The translations under genes and the position numbers were made by a program. Below are positions 1 through 10,172 of a DNA stretch of 64,000 bases, one piece after another. The notes beneath the pieces were generated by a model that was not told the origin of the DNA, did no database searches, and saw only the letters and a program-made list of their open reading frames with translations. The DNA is from Bradyrhizobium arachidis (GTDB lineage Bacteria > Pseudomonadota > Alphaproteobacteria > Rhizobiales > Xanthobacteraceae): assembly GCF_015291705.1 (NCBI RefSeq), contig NZ_CP030050.1:3596001-3660000 (forward strand), written 5' to 3'. The number at the start of each line of letters is the position of its first letter. The stretch's first letter is position 1.

Positions 1-159
1 GCCCCGGCTCATCCGGTGGCCCGGCGGGCGCAGTCGCGTCGGCGCGTTGTTAGTATATGACTAAAAAGTAACGCAGGCAGTTCCCCGCGTTCATATTCAG
101 TTCACGCCGGAATTGCTCATCTCTGGCGCAGTTGATGCGGCCTATCTCTGGAGAGAAAC

Positions 160-825
160 GTGCGCCTGCTCGTTGTTGAGGACGACCCCGATCTCAATCG
201 CCAGCTCACCAAGGCGCTGACCGACGCCGGCTACGTCGTCGATCGCGCCTTCGACGGGGAGGAGGGGCATTATCTCGGCGACAACGAGCCCTACGACGCC
301 GTTGTGCTCGACATCGGTCTGCCGAAGAAGGACGGCATTTCGGTGCTGGAGGCATGGCGCCGCAACGGCCGCACCATGCCGGTGCTGATCCTGACCGCGC
401 GCGACCGCTGGAGCGACAAGGTCCAGGGCTTCGATGCCGGCGCCGACGACTATGTCGCCAAGCCCTTCCATCTGGAGGAGGTGCTGGCGCGCATCCGCGC
501 CCTGCTGCGCCGCTCCACCGGCCATGCCCAGAGCGAGCTCTCTTGCGGCCCCGTCACGCTCGACACCAGGACCGGCCGGGTCAGCGTGTCGGGCAATCCC
601 GTCAAGATGACCTCGCACGAATATCGGCTTCTGGCCTATCTGATGCACCATTCCGGGCGCGTCGTCTCCCGCACCGAGCTGGTCGAGCATCTCTACGACC
701 AGGATTTCGACCGTGACTCCAACACCATCGAGGTCTTCGTCGGCCGCATCCGCAAGAAGCTCGACGTCGACATCATCCAGACCGTCCGCGGGCTCGGCTA
801 TCTCCTGACCCCGCCGGCCGCCTGA
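160..825 (+). CDS. OmpR/PhoP-type response regulator
   Basis: Cytoplasmic DNA-binding response regulator of 221 residues. The receiver domain (about 1-115) shows the acidic pair EDD at 7-9, the phosphoacceptor Asp51 in VVLDIGLP, and the conserved Lys in YVAKPF. The winged-helix DNA-binding domain (about 125-218) ends in the typical VRGLGYLL. The start is GTG at 160 with GGAGAG upstream. The kinase gene begins 94 bases downstream on the same strand, so the two probably form a pair. It resembles the PhoP/FeuP group of rhizobia, but the regulated genes cannot be read from the sequence. Confidence 0.93.
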   Translation: MRLLVVEDDPDLNRQLTKALTDAGYVVDRAFDGEEGHYLGDNEPYDAVVLDIGLPKKDGISVLEAWRRNGRTMPVLILTARDRWSDKVQGFDAGADDYVAKPFHLEEVLARIRALLRRSTGHAQSELSCGPVTLDTRTGRVSVSGNPVKMTSHEYRLLAYLMHHSGRVVSRTELVEHLYDQDFDRDSNTIEVFVGRIRKKLDVDIIQTVRGLGYLLTPPAA

Positions 826-919
826 AGCCCCCTCGGGCTTGACGGCAGCCCGAACAGGGGCCTTGGTCCGGTTATGACGTTCGACGCCCTGACATCCTGC
901 GCCTGCCGGGACCGTTCCG

Positions 920-2296
920 ATGGCCGCTAGCTCACTTGCCAACCGGCTGTTCCTGTCGGCGACGGCGTGGCTCGTGGTGATCCTGGCCATCACTGGCGTC
1001 GTGCTGTCGTCGGTCTACAAGAACGCGACCGAGCGCGCCTTCGATCGCCGGCTCAATCTCTATCTGCGCACCCTCATCGCCGAGGTCGCGACCCCCGACG
1101 AGCCGCCGGACCGCCAGTTCCAGTCGCTCGGCGAGCCGCTGTTCGAGCTGCCGCTGTCCGGCTGGTACTGGCAGATCACGCGCACCGATACCGAGAAGCC
1201 GGAGGTGCGCTCCTCGCGCTCGCTGTGGGACAAGAAGCTGCCGAAGCTGGAGGAGCAGGGCGCCGAGCTCACCGCCGCCGGCATTCGCCTGGCCTACGTC
1301 GACGGGCCCGAGGGGCAGAACCTGCGCATGGTGGAGCGGCCGGTCGATCTCGGTGCCGACGGCAAATTCCTGGTCAGCGTCGCCGGCGACGACACCGAGA
1401 TTTTCGACGAGACACGCAGCTTCGACTACTATCTCGGCGGCACCTTCACCGCGCTCGGCATCGTGCTGCTGCTGACCACGGTATTCCAGGTCCGCTTTGG
1501 CCTCGCGCCGCTCAAGCGCATCTCGGAATCGATCGCCGACATCCGCTCCGGGCGGGCTGAGCGGCTCGAGGGCGAATTCCCGGTCGAGATCGCTCCGCTG
1601 GCGCGCGAGACCAACGCGCTGATCGAAGCCAATCGCGAGATCGTCGAGCGCGCGCGCACCCATGTCGGCAATCTCGCCCACGCGATCAAGACGCCGCTCT
1701 CGGTCATCGTCAACGAGGCCGGCGCCCACGCCGCCGAGCCGTTCGCGGCCAAGGTGATGGAGCAGGCCGACGTGATGCGCGACCAGGTCGCCCATCATCT
1801 GGAGCGCGCCCGCATTGCGGCGCGGGTCTCGGTGGTCGCGACCGTGACGGAGGTTGCACCTGCTATCGAGGCGCTGCGGCGGACCATGGAGAAGATCCAC
1901 CGCGACCGCGGCATCATGGTCGAGGCCAAGGCCGATCCGTCGGCAAAGTTTCGCGGCGAGCGGCAGGATCTGGAGGAGATGGTCGGCAATCTCGTCGACA
2001 ATGCCTGCAAATGGGCGGCCTCCCGGGTCTTCATCGAGGTCCTGGTCGAGACGGCGCGTCAGGCGGACACCGGCCCGCGGCTGCGGATCCTCGTCGACGA
2101 CGACGGCCGCGGCCTGTCGGAGGCCGAGCGCGCCCAGGTCTCCCGGCGCGGCCAGCGGCTGGACGAGTCCAAGCCCGGCTCGGGACTTGGCCTGTCCATC
2201 GTGACCGACCTTGCCGCGCTCTATGGCGGCAGCCTGTCCCTCAGCGGCGCGCCGATCGGGGGCTTGCGCGCCGAGCTGGTGCTCCCAGGAATATAA
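920..2296 (+). CDS. Two-component sensor histidine kinase
   Basis: Inner-membrane kinase of 458 residues, the likely partner of the regulator just upstream. Membrane segments lie at about 10-31 and 172-192 and flank a sensor loop of about 140 residues that faces the periplasm. A HAMP-like linker follows, then the phosphoacceptor His254 in NLAHAIKTPL. The HATPase domain carries the N-box (NLVDNACKWA), DDDGRGL and GSGLGLSIV. The architecture and short dimerisation helix fit the PhoQ/FeuQ class (family inference). The ligand is not visible in the sequence. Confidence 0.92.
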   Translation: MAASSLANRLFLSATAWLVVILAITGVVLSSVYKNATERAFDRRLNLYLRTLIAEVATPDEPPDRQFQSLGEPLFELPLSGWYWQITRTDTEKPEVRSSRSLWDKKLPKLEEQGAELTAAGIRLAYVDGPEGQNLRMVERPVDLGADGKFLVSVAGDDTEIFDETRSFDYYLGGTFTALGIVLLLTTVFQVRFGLAPLKRISESIADIRSGRAERLEGEFPVEIAPLARETNALIEANREIVERARTHVGNLAHAIKTPLSVIVNEAGAHAAEPFAAKVMEQADVMRDQVAHHLERARIAARVSVVATVTEVAPAIEALRRTMEKIHRDRGIMVEAKADPSAKFRGERQDLEEMVGNLVDNACKWAASRVFIEVLVETARQADTGPRLRILVDDDGRGLSEAERAQVSRRGQRLDESKPGSGLGLSIVTDLAALYGGSLSLSGAPIGGLRAELVLPGI

Positions 2297-2457
2297 TCCC
2301 TTGTTTCTACGGGATTTTTCGGCTTGAGGACGGCCAATCCGCAGAGCCAAAGGGAGCATTCGCACCAACGTCCTCAACCGCTTCTTAAGGCGCAGCCTCC
2401 TATGATCGCGCCCGGACGCATCCCACGTCCGCCATCTTACCGTGCATTACCGGGCGC

Positions 2458-3858
2458 ATGAGCCAGACATCGATCGAGCGGCTGAGGGAATATCTCGCGC
2501 AGCTCCCGCCGCAGTCGCAGGCGCTGCTGATGCGGGAGTTCGAGCGCGCGCTCGAGCGCGGCCAGGACACGGCCGTGGCGACCCTCGTGCTCGAGCAGCT
2601 GCGCAAGATCGTGCGCAAGAGCGAAGCCGACGAAGCCCAGCCGCCGCGCACCGACGATTTGTCCCGGCTGCTGTTCCAGGCGCTGGAACCGTTCTTGGTC
2701 GAGGCGGGCGCCCCGATCCGGGTCGGCCAGATCCGCCGCTCCTCGCTGCACCCGATCTGGCAATGGCTCGGCCGCGACGGCGCGCCGGACAAAGTCAATG
2801 AATTCGAGGCGGCGCTGGCGCGCATGCCGGCGGAGGCGGGCGGGCAGGTCGAGGCGCTCGCGCACAAGCTCCAGGCCGTGGCTGCCGATGCCATCTTCGA
2901 GCTGACGGGTCCGGGCGGCGGCGACAAATCGCGCGCGCTCGCCCGCGTCGGCCCGCCCAATGTGATCGAGGACCTCTATTCGATCGGAGCGGTGCTCCAG
3001 GTCCGGGAAGCCATCGCCACCTTGAACGAGAAGCTGCCGCGCTTCCTGCGCGCCTTCGGCGAGCCCCAAATCGCCTCGGTGACGGCGGCGCTCAACATTC
3101 CCGTGCTCCAGACGCCGCAGATGCTGCCCTTCGCCCTGTCGATGGTGGCGCAGCGGATGACCGCGCCCTGGCAGATCATCCGCCTCGCCATCAAGATGGC
3201 CGCGTCCGACGACGAGATCCGCGTTGCGGCGACGCCCTATGGTGTTGCGGTCACGATGGCCCTGCACGATCTGTCCTGCGTCGCCGCGATCCTGCGCATG
3301 GACATCAAGCGCGGCCATTTCGACAACGTCGCCGACAATCTCAAGGCGCTGCATGATGGTGTGCGCGGTCTGCGCACCGAGCTCGACCTGCGCAACGATT
3401 CGGTCTGGGGCAAGCAGCTGACTTCGATCCGGGCCGACATCTCCAATGCGCTGCAATCGGAGATCGACAGCGTTCCCGGCCGGGTCCGCCGCATCCTGCG
3501 CCAGCGGCCCGAGAAGGACATCCCGCCGGGCGCGCGGATCGACAGCACCGAAGTCGAGGAAACGGCGGCGCTGATCGATTTCGTCGCGACCTGCCGCAAC
3601 TACGCCAGCGAGCTTGCGATCAACGAGGTGACGCTGCGCACCTATTCCGACCTCCAGCAATATGTCGAGCGCTCGACCGAGCAGCTGGTGCAATCGCTGC
3701 GCGCTGCCGATCACAAGGTCCGTACCTACCGGCAGCAGCAGGTGCAGGCCGCGATTCGCTTCTGCCAGGTGCTGTTCGGCGACGACTACGCCTCGCTGAT
3801 GAGCCGCGCCGCGGAGAACGCAGCTACTGGCGAGCGCAAATCGTCGCGCGCAAGCTGA
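2458..3858 (+). CDS. Conserved protein of unknown function
   Basis: A 466-residue protein that I do not recognise as a named family. It is rich in helix-forming residues, with Leu-, Glu- and Arg-rich stretches throughout. There is no signal peptide, no clear membrane segment and no obvious catalytic motif, so it is probably cytoplasmic. The start is ATG at 2458, and codon use matches the neighbouring core genes. It stands alone, about 160 bases after the kinase and 98 bases before a small unknown gene. The coding call rests on the length and GC-rich third positions on this strand. Confidence 0.85.
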   Translation: MSQTSIERLREYLAQLPPQSQALLMREFERALERGQDTAVATLVLEQLRKIVRKSEADEAQPPRTDDLSRLLFQALEPFLVEAGAPIRVGQIRRSSLHPIWQWLGRDGAPDKVNEFEAALARMPAEAGGQVEALAHKLQAVAADAIFELTGPGGGDKSRALARVGPPNVIEDLYSIGAVLQVREAIATLNEKLPRFLRAFGEPQIASVTAALNIPVLQTPQMLPFALSMVAQRMTAPWQIIRLAIKMAASDDEIRVAATPYGVAVTMALHDLSCVAAILRMDIKRGHFDNVADNLKALHDGVRGLRTELDLRNDSVWGKQLTSIRADISNALQSEIDSVPGRVRRILRQRPEKDIPPGARIDSTEVEETAALIDFVATCRNYASELAINEVTLRTYSDLQQYVERSTEQLVQSLRAADHKVRTYRQQQVQAAIRFCQVLFGDDYASLMSRAAENAATGERKSSRAS

Positions 3859-3956
3859 TCCAAGCGCATATTTCGTGATCACAATTTGTGGTTGACGCTA
3901 CCGGTGGCGAGCCCTACGGTCGCCGTGCAAGTTTTGAAATTTCTATCTGTGGGCGC

Positions 3957-4226
3957 ATGAAACCCATTATCAGCTCCATCGAGATTGAGAACCGCGTCAT
4001 TGTTGCCAAATATCAACGGCTGATGGTCGGTGCGAAGGTGGTGCTGGTCGAGAAGGCAAGCGGCCGGCAGCTGCCTGAGACGGTCACCAGGGTTGCATCG
4101 CCCGTTCCCGTCGGGGCGTTGCGCATCAGATTGCCTGACGCCATCGAGCCGGGAACATACTTCCTGAGGGCCTTCAACGGGCATGGCGAGCACGCTGCGC
4201 AGAGCGCGGACTTCGAGATCGGCTAA
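3957..4226 (+). CDS. Small protein of unknown function
   Basis: An 89-residue protein starting at ATG 3957 (MKPIISSIEIENR). The same frame stays open upstream to 3888, but the internal ATG gives the sensible N-terminus. The sequence alternates hydrophobic and polar residues and ends in a beta-rich stretch (GTYFLRAFNGHGEH), which suggests a small beta-sandwich. That fold guess is inference. There is no signal peptide or membrane segment. It sits alone just upstream of the cytochrome c maturation promoter. Confidence 0.65.
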   Translation: MKPIISSIEIENRVIVAKYQRLMVGAKVVLVEKASGRQLPETVTRVASPVPVGALRIRLPDAIEPGTYFLRAFNGHGEHAAQSADFEIG

Positions 4227-4272
4227 GCCGTTGGATTTTCACCGTTTCGCGACTATGTGCGGTCGCGCCAAA

Positions 4273-4286
4273 TTGACAATTGTCAA
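4273..4286. promoter_or_regulatory. FixK/FNR-type box upstream of ccmI
   Basis: TTGACAATTGTCAA is a perfect 14-bp palindrome, extending to 18 bp at 4271-4288. It fits the FNR/FixK consensus TTGA-N6-TCAA. If the box is centred at -41.5, transcription would start near 4321, and the hexamer TGTAAA at 4309-4314 sits where a -10 box is expected. The ccmI ATG is at 4358. This predicts low-oxygen control of the cytochrome c maturation operon. Confidence 0.6.
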
Positions 4287-4357
4287 TTGCCGCATCGTCC
4301 GGCCGTGGTGTAAAGCCAACTATGGGCGCGGGTGGCGCGCTGCCGGAAGCTTGCTTG

Positions 4358-5488
4358 ATGACGCTATGGTTCGTGTTCGCGCTGATGACGGTCGCGGCGA
4401 TCTTCGCCGTGCTCCTGCCGCTCGGCCGTAGCGGACGCGCGCAGGATCAGAATAGCCAAAACCAGGGCAGCGAGGTCGCGGTCTACAAGGATCAGCTCGC
4501 CGAGATCGAGCGCGATCTCGCCGCGGGGCTGATCGCCGCGCCCGAAGCCGAGGCCGCGCGCGTCGAGATCAGCCGCCGGCTGCTTGCGGCGGCTGTCAGC
4601 CAGCCCGCATTGGAGCCGAAATCGAACCTGAAATGGCGCCGCGCGGCCGCCGTGCTGGCGCTGGCCGGCCTGCCGCTGGTTGCGATCGGCGTCTACATGC
4701 CGCTGGGCTCGCCGTTGCTGCGCGACTTTCCGCTGGCACAGCGGGAGCGCGGGGCGGGCACGGGCATGGCGCAGTCGCTCGAGAATCTCGTCGTGCAGGT
4801 CGAGCAACATCTGGAAAAGAATCCGACCGACGGCCGCGGCTGGAACGTGCTCGCGCCGGTGCTGGAGCGGCTCGGCCGCTTCGACGATGCGGTGCGCGCC
4901 TATCGCAATTCGATCACCTACAACGGTGAGAGCGCGGAGCGTCGGTCCGATCTCGGCGAGGCCATCGCGGCGGCCGCGAGCGGCGTTGTGACCGCCGAGG
5001 CCAAGGGCGAATTCGAGCGCGCGCATGCGCTGAACGCCGACGATCCCAAGGCGAACTATTTCCTCGGCCTTGCCGCCGAGCAGGACGGCCGCAAGGACGA
5101 TGCCGCCAACATCTGGCGCGCGCTGCTGGCGAAAGCGCCGGCGGATGCGCCGTGGCGTCCCCTGGTGCAATCCTCGCTGGCGCGGGTCGGCGGCGGTGGC
5201 GTGACGATGCCGGCGCTGCCGGACGAGACGATCGCAGCATCGAAGGACATGAACGAGGGTGATCGCAACGCGATGATCCGCGGCATGGTCGAGCGTCTCG
5301 CCACGCGCCTCAAGCAGAACGGCGACGACGTCGAAGGCTGGCTGCGCCTGGTGCGCGCCTATCTCGTGATGGGTGACCGCGACAAGGCGAAGGGTGCGTC
5401 GACCGACGCACGCCAGGCCGTCGCCAACGACGCCGAGCGGCTGCGCCAGCTCAACGAGGGCCTCAAGACGCTCGGGCTCGACGGATGA
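4358..5488 (+). CDS. ccmI: Cytochrome c maturation protein CcmI
   Basis: CcmI (CycH in rhizobia) is the apocytochrome c chaperone of the System I heme-ligation complex in the inner membrane. The 376-residue product starts at ATG 4358 ([10 protein letters not shown]). It has a first membrane helix at about 2-22, a cytoplasmic linker, a second helix at about 90-110, and a periplasmic domain with TPR-like repeats that would bind apocytochrome C-termini. It heads the run ccmI-ccmE-ccmF-ccmH on one strand. A longer start at 4280 would overlap the FixK-like palindrome and is rejected. Confidence 0.93.
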   Translation: MTLWFVFALMTVAAIFAVLLPLGRSGRAQDQNSQNQGSEVAVYKDQLAEIERDLAAGLIAAPEAEAARVEISRRLLAAAVSQPALEPKSNLKWRRAAAVLALAGLPLVAIGVYMPLGSPLLRDFPLAQRERGAGTGMAQSLENLVVQVEQHLEKNPTDGRGWNVLAPVLERLGRFDDAVRAYRNSITYNGESAERRSDLGEAIAAAASGVVTAEAKGEFERAHALNADDPKANYFLGLAAEQDGRKDDAANIWRALLAKAPADAPWRPLVQSSLARVGGGGVTMPALPDETIAASKDMNEGDRNAMIRGMVERLATRLKQNGDDVEGWLRLVRAYLVMGDRDKAKGASTDARQAVANDAERLRQLNEGLKTLGLDG

Positions 5489-5522
5489 CGATAGTGGGAC
5501 GAGACGGGAGAACGGACACGCC

Positions 5523-6032
5523 ATGACCCGCAAGCAGCGACGCATGACCATCATCGGCGGCTCGCTCGCCGTGCTCGCGCTCGCGGCCGCGCTGGTGCTC
5601 AACGCGCTGCGCGACTCCATCGTGTTCTTCTCGACCCCGACCATGGTCGCCGAGAAGCATGTCGCGCCGGGCAAGCGGTTCCGCCTCGGCGGCCTGGTGC
5701 AGCCCGGCTCGCTCCAGCGCGGCGACAATCTCGCGGTGACCTTCGAGGTCGCCGACGGCAGCGCCAAGCTGCCGGTCGCCTACAAGGGCATCCTGCCCGA
5801 TCTGTTCCGCGAAGGGCAGGGCGTCGTCGCCGAAGGAGCACTCGACGCCAACGGCGTGTTCAAGGCCGACACCGTGCTCGCCAAGCATGACGAGACCTAC
5901 ATGCCCAAGGACGTCGCCGATGCCCTGAAGAAGCAGGGGCACTGGAAGGATGATTACGGCGCGCAAGCGTCCGGTGGCGGCAAGCCTGCGGCCACGACCG
6001 CGCAGGGCAACCCGCAGGGAGCGGTGCGGTGA
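5523..6032 (+). CDS. ccmE: Heme chaperone CcmE
   Basis: CcmE (CycJ) carries heme in the periplasm from CcmABCD to the CcmFHI ligase. The 169-residue product starts at ATG 5523. It has an N-terminal membrane anchor at about 8-30 and an OB-fold periplasmic domain. The covalent heme-binding His122 lies in KHDETY with the conserved Tyr126. The C-terminus is a flexible Gly/Ala-rich tail. The gene overlaps ccmF by 4 bases (GTGA), which suggests translational coupling. Confidence 0.96.
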   Translation: MTRKQRRMTIIGGSLAVLALAAALVLNALRDSIVFFSTPTMVAEKHVAPGKRFRLGGLVQPGSLQRGDNLAVTFEVADGSAKLPVAYKGILPDLFREGQGVVAEGALDANGVFKADTVLAKHDETYMPKDVADALKKQGHWKDDYGAQASGGGKPAATTAQGNPQGAVR

Positions 6033-8011
6033 TCGCAGAATCAGGACATTACGCGCTGGTACTGGCGCTTGGCCTCGCGCTGATCCAGTCCATCGTGCCG
6101 CTGATCGGCGCGCGCCTGCGCGATGCCGCGCTGATGAACGTGGCGCGCTCCACCGCGCTCGCGCAATTGCTGTTCGTCGGCGCCTCGTTCATCGCGCTCG
6201 TGATGTTGCACGTGACCTCGGATTTCTCCGTCGCCAACGTCTACGAGAATTCCCACTCGATGAAGCCGCTGCTCTACAAGATCACCGGCGTGTGGGGAAA
6301 CCATGAAGGCTCGATGCTGCTGTGGGTCTCGATCCTGGCGCTGTTCGGCGGATTGGTCGCAGCCTTCGGCAACAACCTGCCGCTGTCCTTGCGCGCGCAT
6401 GTGCTGGCCGTGCAGGCCTGGATCGCCAGCGCCTTCTATCTCTTCATTCTGATGACCTCGAACCCGTTCCTGCGCATCGTCAATCCGCCGATCGAGGGAC
6501 GTGATCTCAATCCGGTGCTGCAGGACATCGGTCTCGCCGTGCATCCGCCGATGCTGTATCTCGGCTATGTCGGCTTCTCGATCTCGTTCTCCTTCGCGAT
6601 CGCCGCGCTGCTGGAGGGCCGGATCGACGCGGCCTGGGCGCGCTGGGTGCGGCCGTGGACGCTGGTCGCCTGGATCTTCCTGACCCTCGGCATCGCGATG
6701 GGCTCCTACTGGGCCTATTACGAGCTCGGCTGGGGCGGCTGGTGGTTCTGGGATCCCGTCGAGAACGCCTCGCTGATGCCGTGGCTCGCCGGCACCGCAC
6801 TGCTGCACTCGGCGCTGGTGATGGAGAAGCGCAACGCGCTGAAGGTCTGGACCATCCTGCTTTCGATCCTGACCTTCTCGCTGTCGCTGCTTGGCACCTT
6901 CCTGGTCCGCTCGGGCGTCATCACCTCGGTGCACGCCTTCGCCACCGATCCGACTCGCGGCGTATTCATACTCTTGATCCTCTGCCTGTTCATCGGCGGC
7001 AGCCTGTCGCTGTTCGCGGGCCGCGCGACCTCGCTGAAGCAGGGCGGACTGTTCGCACCGATCTCGCGCGAGGGCGCGCTGGTGCTGAACAATCTGCTGC
7101 TCACCGTGGCCTGCGCCGTCGTGCTGTTCGGCACGCTCTATCCGCTGGCGATGGAAGTGCTGGCCGATTTCAAGATGTCGGTCGGCGCGCCCTTCTACAA
7201 TCTCACCTTCGTGCCGCTGTTCGCGCTGCTGCTGCTCGCCGTGCCGTTCGGACCGATGCTGGCGTGGAAACGGGGCGACCTGCTCGGCGTCATGCAGCGC
7301 CTGCTTGCGGCCGGTGTGGCCGGGCTCGTTGCGGTGGCCATCGCCTGGGGCTGGGCGAGCGGCGGCGCGACGCTGGCGCCGCTTGCGATCGGTCTCGGCA
7401 TCTTCGTCATCGCCGGCGCCATCACAGACCTCGTCGAGCGGACCGGCCTCGTGCGGCTGCCGTTCGCAACGTCGCTGCACCGGGCCCGCGGGCTACCACG
7501 CTCGGCCTGGGGCACGGCGTTCGCGCATGCCGGCCTCGGTGTCGCGCTGATCGGGATCGTCTGCGAGACCACCTGGAACAGCGAATATATCGCGACGATG
7601 AAGCAGAACGACGTCGCTCATGTCGCCGGCTATGATCTCAAGCTCGACGGCCTGTTTTCGCGTCAGGGGCCGAACTACCGCGAGATGATCGCCGAGTTCA
7701 ACGTCAGCCACGATGGCGAGACGATCAGCGTCATGACGCCGTCGAAGCGCAGCTTTACCACGCGCGGCTCCTCAACGACGGAGGCGGCGTTGCTGACGCG
7801 CGGCGCGAGCCAGCTCTACGTCTCGCTCGGCGACGCCACCGCCGAGGGCGCGATCGCCGTGCGCATCTATCACAAGCCGCTGGTGCTCCTGATCTGGTGG
7901 GGACCGGTGCTGATGGCGTTCGGCGGCATGCTGTCGCTGTCCGACCGCCGCCTGCGGGTCGGCGCGCCGAAGCCGGCGCGGGCCAAGCAGCGCCTCCAGC
8001 CGGCGGAGTGA
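6029..8011 (+). CDS. ccmF: Cytochrome c heme lyase subunit CcmF
   Basis: CcmF (CycK) is the multi-spanning inner-membrane core of the holocytochrome c synthetase, which reduces and transfers heme from CcmE to the CXXCH motif of apocytochromes. The 660-residue protein has about 14-15 hydrophobic segments. It carries the tryptophan-rich WWD signature ([15 protein letters not shown]) near residues 231-245 and conserved His residues around it. The start is GTG at 6029, overlapping the ccmE stop. Length is normal for the family. Confidence 0.97.
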   Translation: MIAESGHYALVLALGLALIQSIVPLIGARLRDAALMNVARSTALAQLLFVGASFIALVMLHVTSDFSVANVYENSHSMKPLLYKITGVWGNHEGSMLLWVSILALFGGLVAAFGNNLPLSLRAHVLAVQAWIASAFYLFILMTSNPFLRIVNPPIEGRDLNPVLQDIGLAVHPPMLYLGYVGFSISFSFAIAALLEGRIDAAWARWVRPWTLVAWIFLTLGIAMGSYWAYYELGWGGWWFWDPVENASLMPWLAGTALLHSALVMEKRNALKVWTILLSILTFSLSLLGTFLVRSGVITSVHAFATDPTRGVFILLILCLFIGGSLSLFAGRATSLKQGGLFAPISREGALVLNNLLLTVACAVVLFGTLYPLAMEVLADFKMSVGAPFYNLTFVPLFALLLLAVPFGPMLAWKRGDLLGVMQRLLAAGVAGLVAVAIAWGWASGGATLAPLAIGLGIFVIAGAITDLVERTGLVRLPFATSLHRARGLPRSAWGTAFAHAGLGVALIGIVCETTWNSEYIATMKQNDVAHVAGYDLKLDGLFSRQGPNYREMIAEFNVSHDGETISVMTPSKRSFTTRGSSTTEAALLTRGASQLYVSLGDATAEGAIAVRIYHKPLVLLIWWGPVLMAFGGMLSLSDRRLRVGAPKPARAKQRLQPAE

Positions 8012-8016
8012 TTGTG

Positions 8017-8499
8017 ATGCGCCGGATGATGGCTGCGTTCGTCGCCTTGATGCTGCTGGCTGTGCCGGCGGCGCACGCCGTGCAGCCCGACGAGATCATG
8101 TCGGACCCCGCGAAGGAGGCCCGCGCGCGCGACTTGTCGCGCGAGCTGCGCTGCATGGTCTGCCAGAACCAGTCGATCGATGATTCCGATGCGCCGCTGG
8201 CGCGCGATCTGCGCCTCCTGGTGCGCGAACGCATCGCGGCCGGCGACAGCAATTCGCAGGTGCTCGATTTCCTGGTGGCGCGCTACGGCGAGTTCGTGCT
8301 GCTCAAGCCGCGCTTCGAGCGGCAGACCATGCTGCTCTGGCTGCTCGCGCCGCTGCTGCTGATCGGCGGCGGCCTCGCGCTGTGGCTGCAGATCCGCCGG
8401 CGCGTGAAAAGCGGTGCAGATCTACCAGCTCCGCCGCTCACGCCCGAGGAAGAAGCGCGGCTTGCGGCCTTGATGTCGGACGAGCCAAAATCGTCCTAG
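8017..8499 (+). CDS. ccmH: Cytochrome c maturation thiol oxidoreductase CcmH
   Basis: CcmH (CycL) reduces the CXXC thiols of apocytochrome c before heme attachment. The 160-residue product has a signal peptide (1-21, ending AHA) and the active-site pair Cys46/Cys49 in LRCMVCQNQS. It also has a three-helix domain and one C-terminal membrane segment at about 107-128. Starts at ATG 8017 and GTG 8014 are both possible, 5 or 2 bases after ccmF. This is the short rhizobial form, without the fused CcmI part found in E. coli. Confidence 0.96.
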   Translation: MRRMMAAFVALMLLAVPAAHAVQPDEIMSDPAKEARARDLSRELRCMVCQNQSIDDSDAPLARDLRLLVRERIAAGDSNSQVLDFLVARYGEFVLLKPRFERQTMLLWLLAPLLLIGGGLALWLQIRRRVKSGADLPAPPLTPEEEARLAALMSDEPKSS

Positions 8500-8604
8500 C
8501 TACGTAATGATACGTAGGCGGCATCACGCAGCTCATTTCATGCCCTGTTGACCTTTGTCTGGAAGCTTGTCGCGAGCTTTGATTCCAGCCTCGAGTCCGC
8601 AGCG

Positions 8605-9948
8605 ATGTTCACCAACAGCAATCTGACGATCCGTTTCCTGGTCGGCGCCATGGTCGCTGCATTATTGTTCCTGCTGGGCATCGGCGGCGGCACCGGCTTC
8701 GTCGCGGTGCTCTATCTCAACAACGAGATCACCAGCCTGTCGTCGGACTTCGCCGCGCTCAGCGGCCCCGCGCGCGACCACGCGATGCAGATCTATCAGC
8801 AGGCGCAGACAGCGTTCTCGTATTTCATGGTCGCCTGCGGCGTGATCGCGGTGATCGCTGCCGCGATCTGCCTCACCACCTGGTTCGCCGTGCGCAACGG
8901 CATCCTCAATCCGCTGGCGGCGATCGTGCATGCGATGCGCGAGGTCGCCGACCAGAAGTTCGAGACGCCTGTTCCCGGGCTCGGCGGCACCAATGAGATC
9001 GGCCTGCTCGCCGGCGCGCTGGAGGTGTTCAAGACCAACGGCCTCGAGCGTCGCCGCCTCACCGAGCAGCAATTACACGAAGCGCAGCATCAGGCCGAGC
9101 GCTCGACATTCCTCGACGAACGCGTCAAGCACTTCAACGACCTCGTCGCCAGCGTTGTCGACAGCGTGGCGTCATCCGCAGTGCACCTGAAGAGCAACGC
9201 GGAGACATTGTCCCGCACCGCCAATGACACCAGCACCAAGGCCAATGCGGTCGCGAGCGCGGCAAGCCAGGCCAACGCCAGCGTGCAGACGGTTGCGGGC
9301 TCGGCCGAGGAGATGACGAATTCGATCGGCACGATCAGCCGCCGCGTCACCGATGCGACCCAGCGCGCCGAGGGCGCAGCGTCCCAGGCCGAGAAGAGCC
9401 GCGACACCATCCACACGCTCTCGGATGCCGCCGACAAGATCGGCGAGGTCGTGCAGCTGGTGCAGGCGATCGCCGCGCAAACCAATCTCCTCGCGCTCAA
9501 TGCCACCATCGAGGCGGCGCGGGCTGGCGAAGCCGGCAAGGGCTTTGCAGTGGTCGCGTCCGAGGTGAAGAGCCTCGCGCACCAGACCAGCAAGGCGACC
9601 GAGGAGATCACCTCGCATATCGCCAGCATCCAGGGCATCACCGCAGAGACGCGGGGCGCGATCGATGGCATCTCGAAGACGCTGTCGGAGATCTCCTCGA
9701 TCATGTCCGGCATCGAGGTCGATACCGCCCAGCAGCGCAACGCCACGCAGGACATCACCCGCAGCGCACAGGACGCCGCGCACGGAACCCTCGATGTCTC
9801 CAATCACATCGCCCAGATCACCGCGACCTCTGCCGAGACCGGCCGCATGGCCGCCGAGGCTCGGGATTCCGCCGTCGATCTGTCGCGTCAGGCCGAGACC
9901 TTGAAACGCGAGGTGGACGAGTTCATTCTCAGCGTTCGGGCGAGCTGA
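8605..9948 (+). CDS. Methyl-accepting chemotaxis protein
   Basis: Membrane chemoreceptor of 447 residues that would signal to CheA/CheW. Two membrane helices (about 9-33 and 72-97) enclose a periplasmic loop of only about 40 residues, too short for a usual ligand-binding domain. A HAMP domain follows (about 97-150), then a long coiled-coil signalling domain. Its hairpin tip reads [21 protein letters not shown]. The ATG at 8605 is preferred over an upstream TTG at 8548 because it places the first helix at the N-terminus. It is a single gene between ccmH and degP. Confidence 0.93.
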   Translation: MFTNSNLTIRFLVGAMVAALLFLLGIGGGTGFVAVLYLNNEITSLSSDFAALSGPARDHAMQIYQQAQTAFSYFMVACGVIAVIAAAICLTTWFAVRNGILNPLAAIVHAMREVADQKFETPVPGLGGTNEIGLLAGALEVFKTNGLERRRLTEQQLHEAQHQAERSTFLDERVKHFNDLVASVVDSVASSAVHLKSNAETLSRTANDTSTKANAVASAASQANASVQTVAGSAEEMTNSIGTISRRVTDATQRAEGAASQAEKSRDTIHTLSDAADKIGEVVQLVQAIAAQTNLLALNATIEAARAGEAGKGFAVVASEVKSLAHQTSKATEEITSHIASIQGITAETRGAIDGISKTLSEISSIMSGIEVDTAQQRNATQDITRSAQDAAHGTLDVSNHIAQITATSAETGRMAAEARDSAVDLSRQAETLKREVDEFILSVRAS

Positions 9949-10172
9949 AAACGCTGAAAAAGCTGCGCTTTCGGCCCATCAGGCAAGTGCGGTTAAGTTC
10001 CTAAAAAACCACGACTTTTGGCCTGCGATAAACTGCCGCATCGGCCTCGCCCCTGCATTACAAAAGTTTAACCCCGCCGCCAGCGCACGGTAAGGCGGAA
10101 GACCCCATCTTCAGGTCCGTAAAGGTGCCGTATCCGGCACCAGATGGATTTCAAGGCCTTGGAGATCTCTGC

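Noticed and set aside
8500..8517. Short inverted repeat CTACGTA-ATGA-TACGTAG just after ccmH.
   Set aside because: Arms of 7 bp with no T-run, so not a terminator. An operator for the chemoreceptor gene is possible but unsupported.
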